Assembly: GCF_014206815.1 (NCBI RefSeq)
Contig: NZ_JACHNP010000003.1
Span: 372,001 to 436,000, forward strand
Direction: 5' to 3'
Origin: Xanthomonas sp. F10
GTDB lineage: Bacteria; Pseudomonadota; Gammaproteobacteria; Xanthomonadales; Xanthomonadaceae
DNA: 64,000 nt
Shown piece after piece: positions 35,124 through 44,444 of this stretch. Below the pieces are notes generated by a model. That model was not told the DNA's origin, did no database searches, and worked only from the letters and a program-made list of their open reading frames with translations. Position numbers and translations under genes: made by a program. The first letter of the stretch is position 1; each line of letters opens with the position of its first letter.

Positions 35124-35642
35124 ATGACCGACCACGACCCCGCCCTCCCGGTGCCGCCGCTGCAGCGCGTGCTGGACCGGATCGCCACCTTCGCCATCGG
35201 CACCGCCGCCGCCGCCCTGCTCGGGCTGGTGGTGGTGCAGGGCTGGCAGGTGTTCACCCGCTACGTGCTCAACGACTCGCCGAGCTGGACCGAGCCGGTG
35301 ACGCTGCTGCTGCTGAGCACGGCGATGAGCCTGGGCGCGGCCGCCGGCGTGCACACCCGCCGCCATTTCGGCTTCTTCCTGCTGGCCGAAACGCTGCACG
35401 CCAACCTGCGCCGTTGCATCGACCTGCTGCGCCCGCTGCTGGTGGCGGCGATCGGCGCGGTGATCGCCTGGTGGGGCGCGGTGCTGCTGCTGGACGGGCT
35501 GGACATCAAGATGGCCGGCGCCCGAATGCCGCAGAGCATCAACTACCTGCCGCTGTCGATCGGCGGCGCGCTGATGAGCGTGTTCGCGCTGTACCAGGCC
35601 TGGCGGGTGCTGCGCCCGGGCACCACCATGGGGAGGAACTGA
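35124..35642 (+). CDS. TRAP transporter small permease (DctQ family)
   Basis: 172 residues with four hydrophobic helices. The second contains the typical VFTRYVLNDSPSWTEPVTLLLL block of DctQ proteins. It forms the membrane complex with the large subunit immediately downstream (2-nt gap). Confidence 0.88.
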   Translation: MTDHDPALPVPPLQRVLDRIATFAIGTAAAALLGLVVVQGWQVFTRYVLNDSPSWTEPVTLLLLSTAMSLGAAAGVHTRRHFGFFLLAETLHANLRRCIDLLRPLLVAAIGAVIAWWGAVLLLDGLDIKMAGARMPQSINYLPLSIGGALMSVFALYQAWRVLRPGTTMGRN

Positions 35643-35644
35643 GC

Positions 35645-36928
35645 ATGGCCATCGCCATCCTGCTGGGATTGTTCGTGGTGCTGCTGCTGATCGGCGTGCC
35701 GGTGGCGTATGCGCTGGGCGCGGCGGCGCTGGCCACGCTGCTGTACCTGGACCTGCCGGCGGTGGTGCTGGTGCAGCAGATCTCCGCCGGCAGCGGCTCG
35801 GCGTCGCTGATCGCGATCCCGTTGTTCATCTTCGCCGGCGAACTGATGCTGCGTGGCGGCATCTCCGACCGCCTGATCGCGCTGGCGTCCTCGCTGGTCG
35901 GGCGCATGCGTGGCGGCCTGGGCCAGGTCAGCGTGCTGTCCTCGCTGTTCTTCGGCGGCGTGTCCGGCTCGGCCATCGCCGACGTCTCGGCGGTCGGCGG
36001 CACCATGATTCCGCAGATGATCAACCGCGGCTACGACCGCGACTACGCGGTCAACGTGAGCATGACCGCGGCGCTGGTGGCGCTGCTGGTGCCGCCCTCG
36101 CACAACCTGATCCTGTTCTCGGCCGCGGCCGGCGGCGGGCTGTCGATCGCCGACCTGTTCGCGGCCGGCATCGTCCCGGCGCTGCTGATGACCGCGGCGA
36201 TGATGCTCACCGGCTATGCGGTGGCGCGCGCGCGCGGCTACGGCACCGAGGCGTTCCCGGGCTGGCGCGCGGTGGCGCTGCGCCTGGTCGGCGCGCTGCC
36301 GGGCCTGGGCCTGGTCGCGCTGATCTTCGTCGGCATCCGCGCCGGCATCTTCACCGCGGTGGAGAGCGCGGCGATCGCGGTGGTATACGCGCTGCTGGTC
36401 ACCGCGCTGCTGTACCGGCAACTGCGCTGGGCCGAGTTCTTCGCCGCGGTGACGCATGCCGCGCGCACCACCGGGGTGATCCTGTTCGTGATCGCCACCG
36501 CGGCGGTATTCGGCTGGCTGCTGGCCTACCTGCAGGTGCCGGCGGCGGCGGTGCACTTCCTGCAGTCCATCGCCCACAGCCAGCACACCGTGCTGCTGAT
36601 GATCGTGGTGATGCTGCTGCTGTTGGGCATGTTCATGGACCTGGCGCCGAAGATCCTGATCTGCACGCCGATCTTCCTGCCGGTGGCCAAGGCCTACGGC
36701 ATCGATCCGATCCATTTCGGCCTGGTGATGGTGCTGGCCGGCGGTATCGGCCTGATCACCCCGCCGGTGGGCTCGGTGCTGTTCATCGGCACCTCGATCG
36801 GGCAGATCACCGTGGCCCAGAGCATGCGCACCATCTGGCCGTTCTGGCTGGCGGCGCTGTGCGTGCTGCTGATCGTGGCGTTCTTCCCGGAGCTGTCGCT
36901 GTGGCTGCCGCGCGCGCTGCGCGCCTGA
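35645..36928 (+). CDS. TRAP transporter large permease (DctM family)
   Basis: 427 residues and about 12 membrane helices. Typical blocks are IPLFIFAGELMLRGGISDRLIALASSLVGRMRGGLGQVSVLSSLFFGGVSGSAIADVSAVGG, PPSHNLILFS and GLITPPVGSVLFIG. This is the Na+-coupled transport channel. The start follows the small permease stop by 2 nt. Confidence 0.92.
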   Translation: MAIAILLGLFVVLLLIGVPVAYALGAAALATLLYLDLPAVVLVQQISAGSGSASLIAIPLFIFAGELMLRGGISDRLIALASSLVGRMRGGLGQVSVLSSLFFGGVSGSAIADVSAVGGTMIPQMINRGYDRDYAVNVSMTAALVALLVPPSHNLILFSAAAGGGLSIADLFAAGIVPALLMTAAMMLTGYAVARARGYGTEAFPGWRAVALRLVGALPGLGLVALIFVGIRAGIFTAVESAAIAVVYALLVTALLYRQLRWAEFFAAVTHAARTTGVILFVIATAAVFGWLLAYLQVPAAAVHFLQSIAHSQHTVLLMIVVMLLLLGMFMDLAPKILICTPIFLPVAKAYGIDPIHFGLVMVLAGGIGLITPPVGSVLFIGTSIGQITVAQSMRTIWPFWLAALCVLLIVAFFPELSLWLPRALRA

Positions 36929-37063
36929 GTCGGCCCGGTGGCGTGCGCCAGGCGGCAATCGCGAGCCGTTCGCGCCGAGCGCCGCTGCCGGCGTCGGCGC
37001 CGCCGCGGCCCCGCGCCGGGCGCTGCGTCTACAGCGGTTGCGTGACCGTACGCTGGTGCGAAC

Positions 37064-37071
37064 ATGACACC
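37064..37071. promoter_or_regulatory. Half operator upstream of the LacI gene
   Basis: ATGACACC matches the left half of the 18-bp sites at 33173 and 38761. It lies 45 nt upstream of the chosen LacI start and could mediate autoregulation. An 8-bp match may be chance. Confidence 0.3.
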
Positions 37072-37108
37072 CAGTAGAATCCCCTCTCTTTCGCCCGGTT
37101 TTCCGTCC

Positions 37109-38167
37109 ATGGCGCCGAACAAGCCCCGCCCCGCCGATGCTCCCGCTTCCGCTCACGGCAAGGCCGCGACGATCAACGACATCGCGCGCCTGTCCGGGGT
37201 GTCGAAGAAGACCGTGTCGCGGATCATCAACAACTCGCCGCTGGTGCGCAAAGACACCCGCGAGAAGGTCGAGGCGCTGATGCGCGAGGTCGGCTACGCG
37301 CCGGACCCGCTGGCGCGCGGGCTGGCGTTCCGCCGCTCGTTCCTGATCGGCATGGTCTACGACAATCCCACCGCGCAGTACATCGTGGACATGCAGTACG
37401 GCGCGCTGGATGCGCTGCGCGGCTCCAGCTTCGAGCTGGTGGTGCATCCCTGCGACAGCCGCAGCCCCGGCTACATCGAGGGCGTGCGCCGCTTCGTGCA
37501 GCAGCAGAAGCTGCACGGGGTGATCCTGGTGCCGCGCGCCTCGGAGGACCAGGCGCTGGCCGACATGCTCGCCGGCATCGGCGTGCGCTACACCCGCATC
37601 GCCTCGCTGCCGCTGGACGACACCTCGCAGATGGTGGTCACCCACGACCGCGACGGCGCCGCCGAGGCCGCCGACTACCTGCTGTCGCTGGGCCACCGCG
37701 ACATCGCCCTGATCACCGGCCCCAGCGCCTACCGCTCCGCGCACGAGCGCACCGCCGGCTTCATCGACGCGCTGACCCGGCGCGGCATCGAACTGCCGCC
37801 GGCGCGCATCGTCGAGGCCGGCTACACCTTCGAATCGGGCGTGGCCGCGGCGGAGAAGCTGCTGCTGGGCAAGCAGCGGCCCAGCGCGATCTTCACCGGC
37901 AACGACGAGATGGCCGCCGGCGTGTACAAGGTCGCCCTGCGCGCCAACATCAACATCCCGCGCCAGCTGTCGATCATCGGCTACGACGACAGCCCGCTGG
38001 CCTCGCGGCTGTGGCCGTCGCTGACCTCGGTGCGCCGCCATACCCGCGACACCGGCCGCACCGCCGCGGCGATGCTGATCCAGCCCGAGGGCACGCCGTC
38101 GCTGGCGGTGGCCAGCGTGCGCCCTCACCTGATCGTGCGCGACTCCTGCCAGCCGCCGGAAGACTGA
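37109..38167 (+). CDS. LacI-family transcriptional regulator of the hexuronate locus
   Basis: 352 residues. The N-terminus has the LacI helix-turn-helix: ATINDIARLSGVSKKTVSRIINNSPLVRKDTREKVEALMREVGYAPDPLARGLA. The periplasmic-binding-like effector domain follows (residue about 75 on, SFLIGMVYDNPT...). It sits between the TRAP operon and kduI, with matching operator-like sites in front of both. The ligand is probably a deoxy-ketouronate or KDG. The ATG at 37064 would add 15 residues and overlaps a half operator; 37109 is preferred but has no strong Shine-Dalgarno. Confidence 0.85.
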   Translation: MAPNKPRPADAPASAHGKAATINDIARLSGVSKKTVSRIINNSPLVRKDTREKVEALMREVGYAPDPLARGLAFRRSFLIGMVYDNPTAQYIVDMQYGALDALRGSSFELVVHPCDSRSPGYIEGVRRFVQQQKLHGVILVPRASEDQALADMLAGIGVRYTRIASLPLDDTSQMVVTHDRDGAAEAADYLLSLGHRDIALITGPSAYRSAHERTAGFIDALTRRGIELPPARIVEAGYTFESGVAAAEKLLLGKQRPSAIFTGNDEMAAGVYKVALRANINIPRQLSIIGYDDSPLASRLWPSLTSVRRHTRDTGRTAAAMLIQPEGTPSLAVASVRPHLIVRDSCQPPED

Positions 38168-38291
38168 GCGCGGCACGGCCGGTGTAGACTGCCGGCCGAC
38201 CGTGCGGACACCGCTCCGCCCATCCAAGGCCCGCTCCGTTCCGGCACCGCCCGGGCGGACCCACGCGGCCTTGCTGCGAGGAGCCTTCGCC

Positions 38292-38681
38292 ATGTCGTCC
38301 CCTGTTCCTGCCGCCGCCGCGGTCCGTTTCGGCCGCCTGGCGCCGACCGTGCCCGTCGCCGAGATTGCCCGCGCCGTCGCCTTCTACACCGACTGCCTGG
38401 GCTTCCGCAGCGTGTTCCAGAACGGCAGCCCGGTCGGCTTCGTGATCCTGAAGAAGGACGACGCCGAACTGCACCTGACTTTGCGCGCCGGCTACCGCGG
38501 CAGCACCAGCAACGTCGCCCACCTGCTGGTCGACGACGCGGCGGCGCTGCACGACCGCCTGCAGGCGCAGGGCGTGCGCATCATCAAGGCGATCCGCGAC
38601 GCCGACTTCGGCCTACGCTGCTTCGTCTTCGCCGACCCCGACGGCAACCGCATCGACGTCGGCCAGCCCCTGCCGCGCTGA
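38292..38681 (+). CDS. VOC/glyoxalase superfamily protein
   Basis: 129 residues with the bleomycin-resistance/VOC pattern: RLAPTVPVAEIARAVAFYTDCLGFRSVF, VILKKDDAELHLTL, VAHLLVDDAAALHDRLQAQGVRI, FVFADPDGNRIDVGQPL. Metal-binding positions His and Glu are partly present. GCGAGGAG precedes the ATG. Its role in the locus is unclear; it may belong to the regulator's transcript. Confidence 0.75.
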   Translation: MSSPVPAAAAVRFGRLAPTVPVAEIARAVAFYTDCLGFRSVFQNGSPVGFVILKKDDAELHLTLRAGYRGSTSNVAHLLVDDAAALHDRLQAQGVRIIKAIRDADFGLRCFVFADPDGNRIDVGQPLPR

Positions 38682-38760
38682 GCCGCTGCGCCGCACCCGC
38701 GGCGCAGTGCCTTCCATCCCGAATCCCGAGTCCCCAATCCCGGCACTTCGTGCACTGCGC

Positions 38761-39695
<935 letters not shown>

Positions 39696-39753
39696 GCCGC
39701 CGCCCGCGTGCGCCGCCACCGTCTCCACCGTCATCCCCTCTAGGAGCCCCGCA

Positions 39754-40509
39754 ATGACCCACCCGTTCAGTCTCGAAGGCAAGGTCGCCCTGGTCACCGG
39801 CGCCAACACCGGCCTCGGCCAAGGGATCGCCCTGGCCCTTGCGCAGGCCGGCGCCGACATCGCCGCCGCCGGCATCCAGGCGCCGACCGAGACCGAGGCC
39901 AAGGTCACCGCGCTGGGCCGCCGCTTCATCGCCATCGAAGCCAACCTGATCAGCATCGAGCCGGTGCAGCGCATCCTCGACGAGACCCTGGCCGGCCTCG
40001 GCCGCCTCGACATCCTGGTCAACAACGCCGGGCTGATCCGCCGTGCCGACGCGGTGGACTTCAGCGAGCAGGACTGGGACGACGTCATGAACGTCAACAT
40101 CAAGTCCGCGTTCTTCATGTGCCAGGCCGCCGGCCGCCACTTCATCGCCCAGGGCAGCGGCAAGATCATCAACATCGCCTCGATGCTGTCGTTCCAGGGC
40201 GGCATCCGCGTGCCCTCGTACACCGCCAGCAAGTCCGGCATCGCCGGCATCACCCGCCTGCTGGCCAACGAGTGGGGCGCCAAGGGCGTCAACATCAACG
40301 CCATCGCCCCCGGCTACATGGCCACCGACAACACCGCGCAACTGCGTGCCGACGCCGCGCGCAACCAGGCGATCCTTGAGCGCATCCCGGCCGGCCGCTG
40401 GGGCGTGCCGGAAGACCTGGGCGGCACCGCGGTGTTCCTGGCCAGCAGCGCCTCGGACTACGTCAACGGCACCGTGATCCCGGTCGACGGCGGCTGGCTC
40501 GCCCGCTAA
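39754..40509 (+). CDS. kduD: 2-dehydro-3-deoxy-D-gluconate 5-dehydrogenase
   Basis: 251 residues of the short-chain dehydrogenase fold: TGANTGLGQGIALALAQAGA (nucleotide-binding), NNAG, the catalytic Ser and Tyr-x-x-x-Lys (SYTASKSG), and a GWLAR end. It reduces the KduI product to 2-keto-3-deoxygluconate. It follows kduI by 58 nt. AGGAG precedes the ATG. Confidence 0.93.
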   Translation: MTHPFSLEGKVALVTGANTGLGQGIALALAQAGADIAAAGIQAPTETEAKVTALGRRFIAIEANLISIEPVQRILDETLAGLGRLDILVNNAGLIRRADAVDFSEQDWDDVMNVNIKSAFFMCQAAGRHFIAQGSGKIINIASMLSFQGGIRVPSYTASKSGIAGITRLLANEWGAKGVNINAIAPGYMATDNTAQLRADAARNQAILERIPAGRWGVPEDLGGTAVFLASSASDYVNGTVIPVDGGWLAR

Positions 40510-40511
40510 CC

Positions 40512-40590
40512 GCCCTTCCTTCTCCCCTCGGGACCTCGGCCCCCTTTTTGGGGGAAGGTGCCCGTCAGGGCGGATGAGGGTACGGCAGCC
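40512..40590. repeat. Hairpin-rich spacer after kduD
   Basis: CCTTCTCCCCTCGG and CCCCCTTTTTGGGGG with GGGCGGATGAGGG resemble the intergenic palindrome family common in Xanthomonas. It may act as a terminator or RNA stabiliser. Confidence 0.5.
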
Positions 40591-40646
40591 GCCGACCCAA
40601 TCAGCCCAACCTGTCCCCATCACCACTCCCCACCAAAGGACCCCCC

Positions 40647-41303
40647 ATGAAAATCGCCCTAATGAACGAGTTCAGCCAGGCCGCCAAGAACCCGGTGATC
40701 CTGCAGCAGCTCAACGACGTCGCCGCCGCGCAGGGGCACAGCGTGTTCAACGTCGGCATGGACGGCGACGCCGACCACCGCCTGACCTACATCCACCTGG
40801 GCATCTGCGCCGGCCTGCTGCTCAATGCCGGCGCGGTGGACTTCGTGGTCGCCGGCTGCGGTACCGGCCAGGGCGCGATGATGTCGCTCAACGCCCACCC
40901 GGGCGTGTTCTGCGGCTACTGCATCGAGCCGACCGACGCCTACCTGTTCGCCCAGGTCAACAACGGCAACGCGCTGGCGCTGGCCTTCGCCAAGGGCTAC
41001 GGCTGGGGCGCGGAGATCAACGTGCGCTATATCTTCGAGAAGGCCTTCAGCGGCGAGCGCGGCATGGGCTACCCCGCCGAGCGCCGCGAATCGCAGCAGG
41101 CCAACGCCGGCATCCTGACCCAGGTCAAGCAGGCCCTGGCCAAGTCCTACCTGGACGGCCTGCGCGCGCTGGACCCGGAACTGGTCAAGCAGGCCGTGGG
41201 CGGCCCGCGCTTCCAGCAGTGCTTCTTCGACAATGCCCAGGATGCCGAGCTGCGCGCCTTCGTCGCCGGCGTACTGGGCAAGGCCGAGGCCGCTGCGGCC
41301 TGA
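40647..41303 (+). CDS. RpiB/LacA/LacB-family sugar isomerase (DhuI-like candidate)
   Basis: 218 residues. The RpiB-type core is clear: NVGMDGDADHRLTYIHLGICAGLLLNAGAVDFVVAGCGTGQGAMMSLNAHPGVFCGYC, with the catalytic Cys in GCGTGQG. Family members isomerise pentose- or hexose-phosphates; a branch (DhuI, described in Streptococcus) does the same job as KduI on unsaturated uronates. Length and context favour that branch, but this is inference. It lies 137 nt after kduD with a hairpin-rich spacer. Confidence 0.82.
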   Translation: MKIALMNEFSQAAKNPVILQQLNDVAAAQGHSVFNVGMDGDADHRLTYIHLGICAGLLLNAGAVDFVVAGCGTGQGAMMSLNAHPGVFCGYCIEPTDAYLFAQVNNGNALALAFAKGYGWGAEINVRYIFEKAFSGERGMGYPAERRESQQANAGILTQVKQALAKSYLDGLRALDPELVKQAVGGPRFQQCFFDNAQDAELRAFVAGVLGKAEAAAA

Positions 41304-41324
41304 TCGCACCGTGCGATGCTCGAG

Positions 41325-41358
41325 CCCCTCTCCCGCGGAGAGGGGTTGGGGGTGAGGG
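41325..41358. repeat. CCCCTCTCCC/GGGAGAGGGG spacer palindrome
   Basis: A hairpin with an attached TTGGGGGTGAGGGC tail, repeated at 42621, 46698 and 47918 in either orientation. Confidence 0.7.
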
Positions 41359-41458
41359 CCGAAGGATCGGTCAACGCCTACCGCGCTGCTTCCTGTCAGT
41401 CCGGCCTGATGACGCCGGCCGATCGGGTGCCAAGCAGCCCCATCGCAGCGGAGTGCCC

Positions 41459-42532
41459 ATGCGCCTGCTCCTGTCCGCATTGCTGTTGCTCTCCGCGAGT
41501 GTCACCCGCGCCGAACCGCAGCGCATGTTCATCGTCGGCGATGCCGTTGCGGCCGAGGTCGGCCCCGAGCGCACGCCGCAGGCCGGCTGGGGTCAGGTCT
41601 TGCAGAGCTACCTGGATCCGCACGCGTGGCAGGTACGCAATCACGCCAGGGATGAGCGCAGCGCGCGCCGCTTCACTGCCGAAGGTCCGCTCGACGCGAT
41701 CACCGAACTGCGTCGTGGCGACGTGGTGCTGATCCAGTTCGGCCACGATGACGTCAAACGCCAAGACTCCAGCCGCGATGACGACCTGCAGCAAACGGTT
41801 GCCCGCGCGCTGATGCAGGCACGCGCCAAGGGCGCCACGCCCGTATTGGTCACGCCGTTGGCGCGCCCGGTATTCAAGGAGGGTGCGCCGCTGGACACAG
41901 CTGCGCCGGGCATCCAGACACTGCAAAGGCTGGCGAGCACGCAGCAGGTCGCGCTGATCGACCTCGACGCCAGCAGCCGTGCCTGGCTGCGTGAGCTGGG
42001 CGAGCGGGGCGCGCGCCCGTACCTGTTCGTGCCCGAACAGGACGCTGCCGCCGACAGCCGTTTCAACATCGCTGGCGCCAACGCCCTGGCCTGCCTGGCG
42101 CTGCGCGATGTGGTGCAGGCGATGCCCGCACTGCGCCCGGCGCTGGTACGCGATCTGGATTGCGACGTGTTGCGCCCCACCCACGCCTCGGCGCAATCGC
42201 AGGTACTGCACGAAGACGCGCTGGCCCGCGACCAGCCCGGCCCGCACGGCGGCGCAGGGCCGACCACGGCGTACCCATTCTTCGCCGACGTGCAGGATCT
42301 GCCCTTCGTGCTGCGCAAGCGCGTGCTGCACAAGGGCGCCGGTATCGGCCTGCATCCGCAGCACAAGGACGAGATCTACTACGTCGTCAGCGGACACGGC
42401 AGCTACGTGCTGGACGGAACCCAGTACGACGTGCGCGCCGGCTACGCCTTGCTGACCCGCCCCGGCAGCAGGCACGCGTTGCAGCAGGTGGGCGAAGAGC
42501 CGCTGGTGCTGCTATTGGTGTATCCACGTTAA
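41459..42532 (+). CDS. SGNH-like (rhamnogalacturonan acetylesterase-like) pseudoenzyme fused to a cupin
   Basis: 357 residues with a signal peptide (MRLLLSALLLLSASVTRA). The first 220 residues follow the CE12 acetylesterase layout, but the nucleophile block reads MFIVGDAVA where active enzymes have GDSTx (Ser to Ala). The third block reads IQFGHDDVK (Asn to Asp). The last block reads DSRFNIAGA (the catalytic His is Arg). From residue about 265 a cupin barrel follows (FVLRKRVLHKGAGIGLHPQHKDEIYYVVSGHGSYVLDGTQYDVRAGYALLTRPGSRHALQQVG), with the metal-binding HxH/E/H set present. It ends the kduI cluster. A binding rather than esterase function is likely. Confidence 0.82.
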   Translation: MRLLLSALLLLSASVTRAEPQRMFIVGDAVAAEVGPERTPQAGWGQVLQSYLDPHAWQVRNHARDERSARRFTAEGPLDAITELRRGDVVLIQFGHDDVKRQDSSRDDDLQQTVARALMQARAKGATPVLVTPLARPVFKEGAPLDTAAPGIQTLQRLASTQQVALIDLDASSRAWLRELGERGARPYLFVPEQDAAADSRFNIAGANALACLALRDVVQAMPALRPALVRDLDCDVLRPTHASAQSQVLHEDALARDQPGPHGGAGPTTAYPFFADVQDLPFVLRKRVLHKGAGIGLHPQHKDEIYYVVSGHGSYVLDGTQYDVRAGYALLTRPGSRHALQQVGEEPLVLLLVYPR

Positions 42533-42620
42533 GGTCGCTGGCTTACGCCACTGCGCGGATCGGCGCATCCCTGGGAGGGCAACCCGCCTTAGCCAATTCT
42601 GTGCGCGCTGCGCGCCCTTA

Positions 42621-42655
42621 CCCTCACCCCAACCCCTCTCCCGATGGGAGAGGGG
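42621..42655. repeat. Spacer palindrome between convergent genes
   Basis: CCCTCACCCCAACCCCTCTCCCGATGGGAGAGGGG; probably a bidirectional terminator between the cupin fusion and phhA. Confidence 0.65.
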
Positions 42656-42727
42656 CGTGCTGCGTCATGCGCACCGAGAGCGTACGCCTGCAGCAGCGGC
42701 CTGTCGCTGATCGCGCCTTGGTGACCC

Positions 42728-43618
42728 TCACACGTCGCCGCCGTCCGCCCAGCCTTCGCCGCTGCCGACATGGAACACGCGGTCCTGCGCCTGCACCTGG
42801 CCGGCGGGCAGGTGTGCCTGGTCGGCCAGTGCCGCATAGAGCGGGGTGAAGTCCGGCGAGGTCGCCTGCATCAGCTGTTCGAAGCTGTCGATGACGAAGT
42901 AGGTCTTCTGGTAGGTGTCGATGCGGTAGCGGGTGCGCATGATCCGCTGCAGGTCGAAGCCGATCCGGTTGGGCGCGTTCGACTCCAGCGAGTACAGCGA
43001 TTCGCCCTTGGACGAGACGATGCCGGCGCCGTAGATGCGCAGGCCGTCCGGGGTGTCGATCAGGCCGAATTCCACCGTGTACCAGTACAGCCGGGTCAGG
43101 TTCTGCAGCGCGTCCGGGCCGATCGCATGCGCCTTCACTCCGCCGCGGCCGTAGGCCTGCATGTAGTCGGCGAACAGCGGGTTCATCAGCAGCGGCACGT
43201 GGCCGAACAGGTCGTGGAACAGGTCCGGCTCGGCGATGTAGTCGATCTGCTCGGGACGGCGGATCCACCAGGTCACCGGGAAGCGGCGGTTGGCCAGGTG
43301 GTCGAAGAAGTCCAGCTCCGGCAGCAGCCCTTCGACGCCGACCAGGGTCCAGCCGGTGGTCGCCTGCAGCACGGCGTTGAGTTCGTCGAAGCGCGGAATC
43401 GCCTGCGAACCCATGCCCATCGCGTCCTGCGCCTCCAGAAACTCGTCGCAGGCGCGGCCGACCAGCAACGCGCGCTGGCGCGTGTACAACGTGCCCCAGG
43501 TGGCGTGGTCGTCGGCGCTGTAGCTGTCCCAAGGCTGGGTCACGACGGCGGTGGTGTAGACCGGCACGTAGCCCTTGTCGGTCTGCTGGTGTTCGACGCG
43601 GCGCGGTGCGGTGTCCAT
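42728..43618 (-). CDS. phhA: Phenylalanine 4-monooxygenase
   Basis: 296 residues, the usual bacterial length. It hydroxylates phenylalanine to tyrosine with tetrahydropterin and iron. Motifs are WDSYSADDHATWGTLYTRQ, FHDLFGHVPLL (two iron-ligand His), LYWYTVEFGLI (iron-ligand Glu) and IYGAGIVSSKGES. The ATG at 43618 starts the conserved part. A divergent Lrp-type regulator gene lies 126 nt away, as in other proteobacteria. Confidence 0.95.
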   Translation of the reverse strand: MDTAPRRVEHQQTDKGYVPVYTTAVVTQPWDSYSADDHATWGTLYTRQRALLVGRACDEFLEAQDAMGMGSQAIPRFDELNAVLQATTGWTLVGVEGLLPELDFFDHLANRRFPVTWWIRRPEQIDYIAEPDLFHDLFGHVPLLMNPLFADYMQAYGRGGVKAHAIGPDALQNLTRLYWYTVEFGLIDTPDGLRIYGAGIVSSKGESLYSLESNAPNRIGFDLQRIMRTRYRIDTYQKTYFVIDSFEQLMQATSPDFTPLYAALADQAHLPAGQVQAQDRVFHVGSGEGWADGGDV

Positions 43619-43710
43619 GGTCGACGCTCCGGAACGGGATGCCACGATGGTAGGCGCGCCGCCACGCAATGGGCTTGCGAAGTTGCACGGATCCTGGCGC
43701 CGCGCGCAAG

Positions 43711-43742
43711 ATTGTTGCGTAGACCCCATGTTGCAGAGCAAT
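43711..43742. promoter_or_regulatory. Possible Lrp-type dyad between phhA and its regulator
   Basis: ATTG ... CAAT outer arms enclose TTGC ... GCAG and end 2 nt before the regulator's ATG. This fits loose Lrp-family sites. Weak evidence. Confidence 0.3.
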
Positions 43743-43744
43743 AA

Positions 43745-44224
43745 ATGACCGGATCGCCGACCTTCGACCGCACCGACCTGCGCCTGCTCGCCCTGCTGCA
43801 GCGGCAGGGCCGCGCCAGCAATGCCGAGCTGGCCGCGCAGGTGAACCTGTCGCCCTCGGCCTGCCTGCGCCGTGTACAGCGGCTGGAGGCCGAGGGCGTG
43901 GTCGCCGGCTACGCCGCGCGGCTGGTGCCGGCGGCGATCGGCCTGGGCCTGCAGGCCTTCGTCCGCGTGCAGCTGGAGAAGCACGGCCAGAGCGGCATCG
44001 CCCATTTCGCCGACAGCGTGCAGGGCTGGGACGAGGTGGTCGCCTGCCATGCGCTGACCGGCGACATGGACTACTTGCTGCACGTCTACGTCCGCGATCT
44101 GGCGCACTTCTCCGCATTCCTGCTGGACAAGTTGCTCAACGCCGCCGGCGTCGCCGACGTCAATTCCAGCTTCGTGCTGCGCACGGTCAAGGACTTCGCC
44201 GGCCTGCCGCTGCCGCGCGGCTAG
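43745..44224 (+). CDS. Lrp/AsnC-family regulator
   Basis: 159 residues. The N-terminal HTH reads FDRTDLRLLALLQRQGRASNAELAAQVNLSPSACLRRVQRLEAEGVVAGYAARL; the C-terminal RAM domain contains VVACHALTGDMDYLLHVYVRDLAHFSAFLLDKL, with the ligand-sensing GxxDY(L/M)L turn. It is divergent to phhA and probably controls it in response to an aromatic amino acid. Confidence 0.9.
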   Translation: MTGSPTFDRTDLRLLALLQRQGRASNAELAAQVNLSPSACLRRVQRLEAEGVVAGYAARLVPAAIGLGLQAFVRVQLEKHGQSGIAHFADSVQGWDEVVACHALTGDMDYLLHVYVRDLAHFSAFLLDKLLNAAGVADVNSSFVLRTVKDFAGLPLPRG

Positions 44225-44282
44225 TGGCCCGACGTTGGCGTGCCGCCGCGTGTCAGCGCATGGCAACCCTTGTTAAGTTGTT

Positions 44283-44302
44283 GCTAACGATTTACATTTG
44301 CG
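44283..44302. promoter_or_regulatory. Possible Fur box
   Basis: AACGATTTACATTTGCG (44286-44302) matches the pattern AATGATTCTCATTTGCA at 13 of 17 positions. It lies about 140 nt before a siderophore-receptor start. Confidence 0.45.
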
Positions 44303-44444
44303 TTCTGCGACGGCCATCCACGGCCACAGCCTCTCCGCCAGCCCGATGGGCGAGCCGCGCCGGATCCCGGCCGTGGAGGCTGGCTGCGCCTGTCGCTTTC
44401 CTCCACCGCGTCGCTGCCGCGCACCACCCCCGCGAGATCATTCC

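Noticed and set aside
35543-38293. Very long antisense frame (916 codons) across the TRAP and LacI genes
   Set aside because: It is the GC-skewed shadow of clearly coding genes on the other strand, with low-complexity His/Arg/Gln composition and no family signature.
42624-44117. 497-codon antisense-type frame over phhA and the Lrp gene
   Set aside because: Low-complexity shadow; phhA and the Lrp-type gene explain the region.
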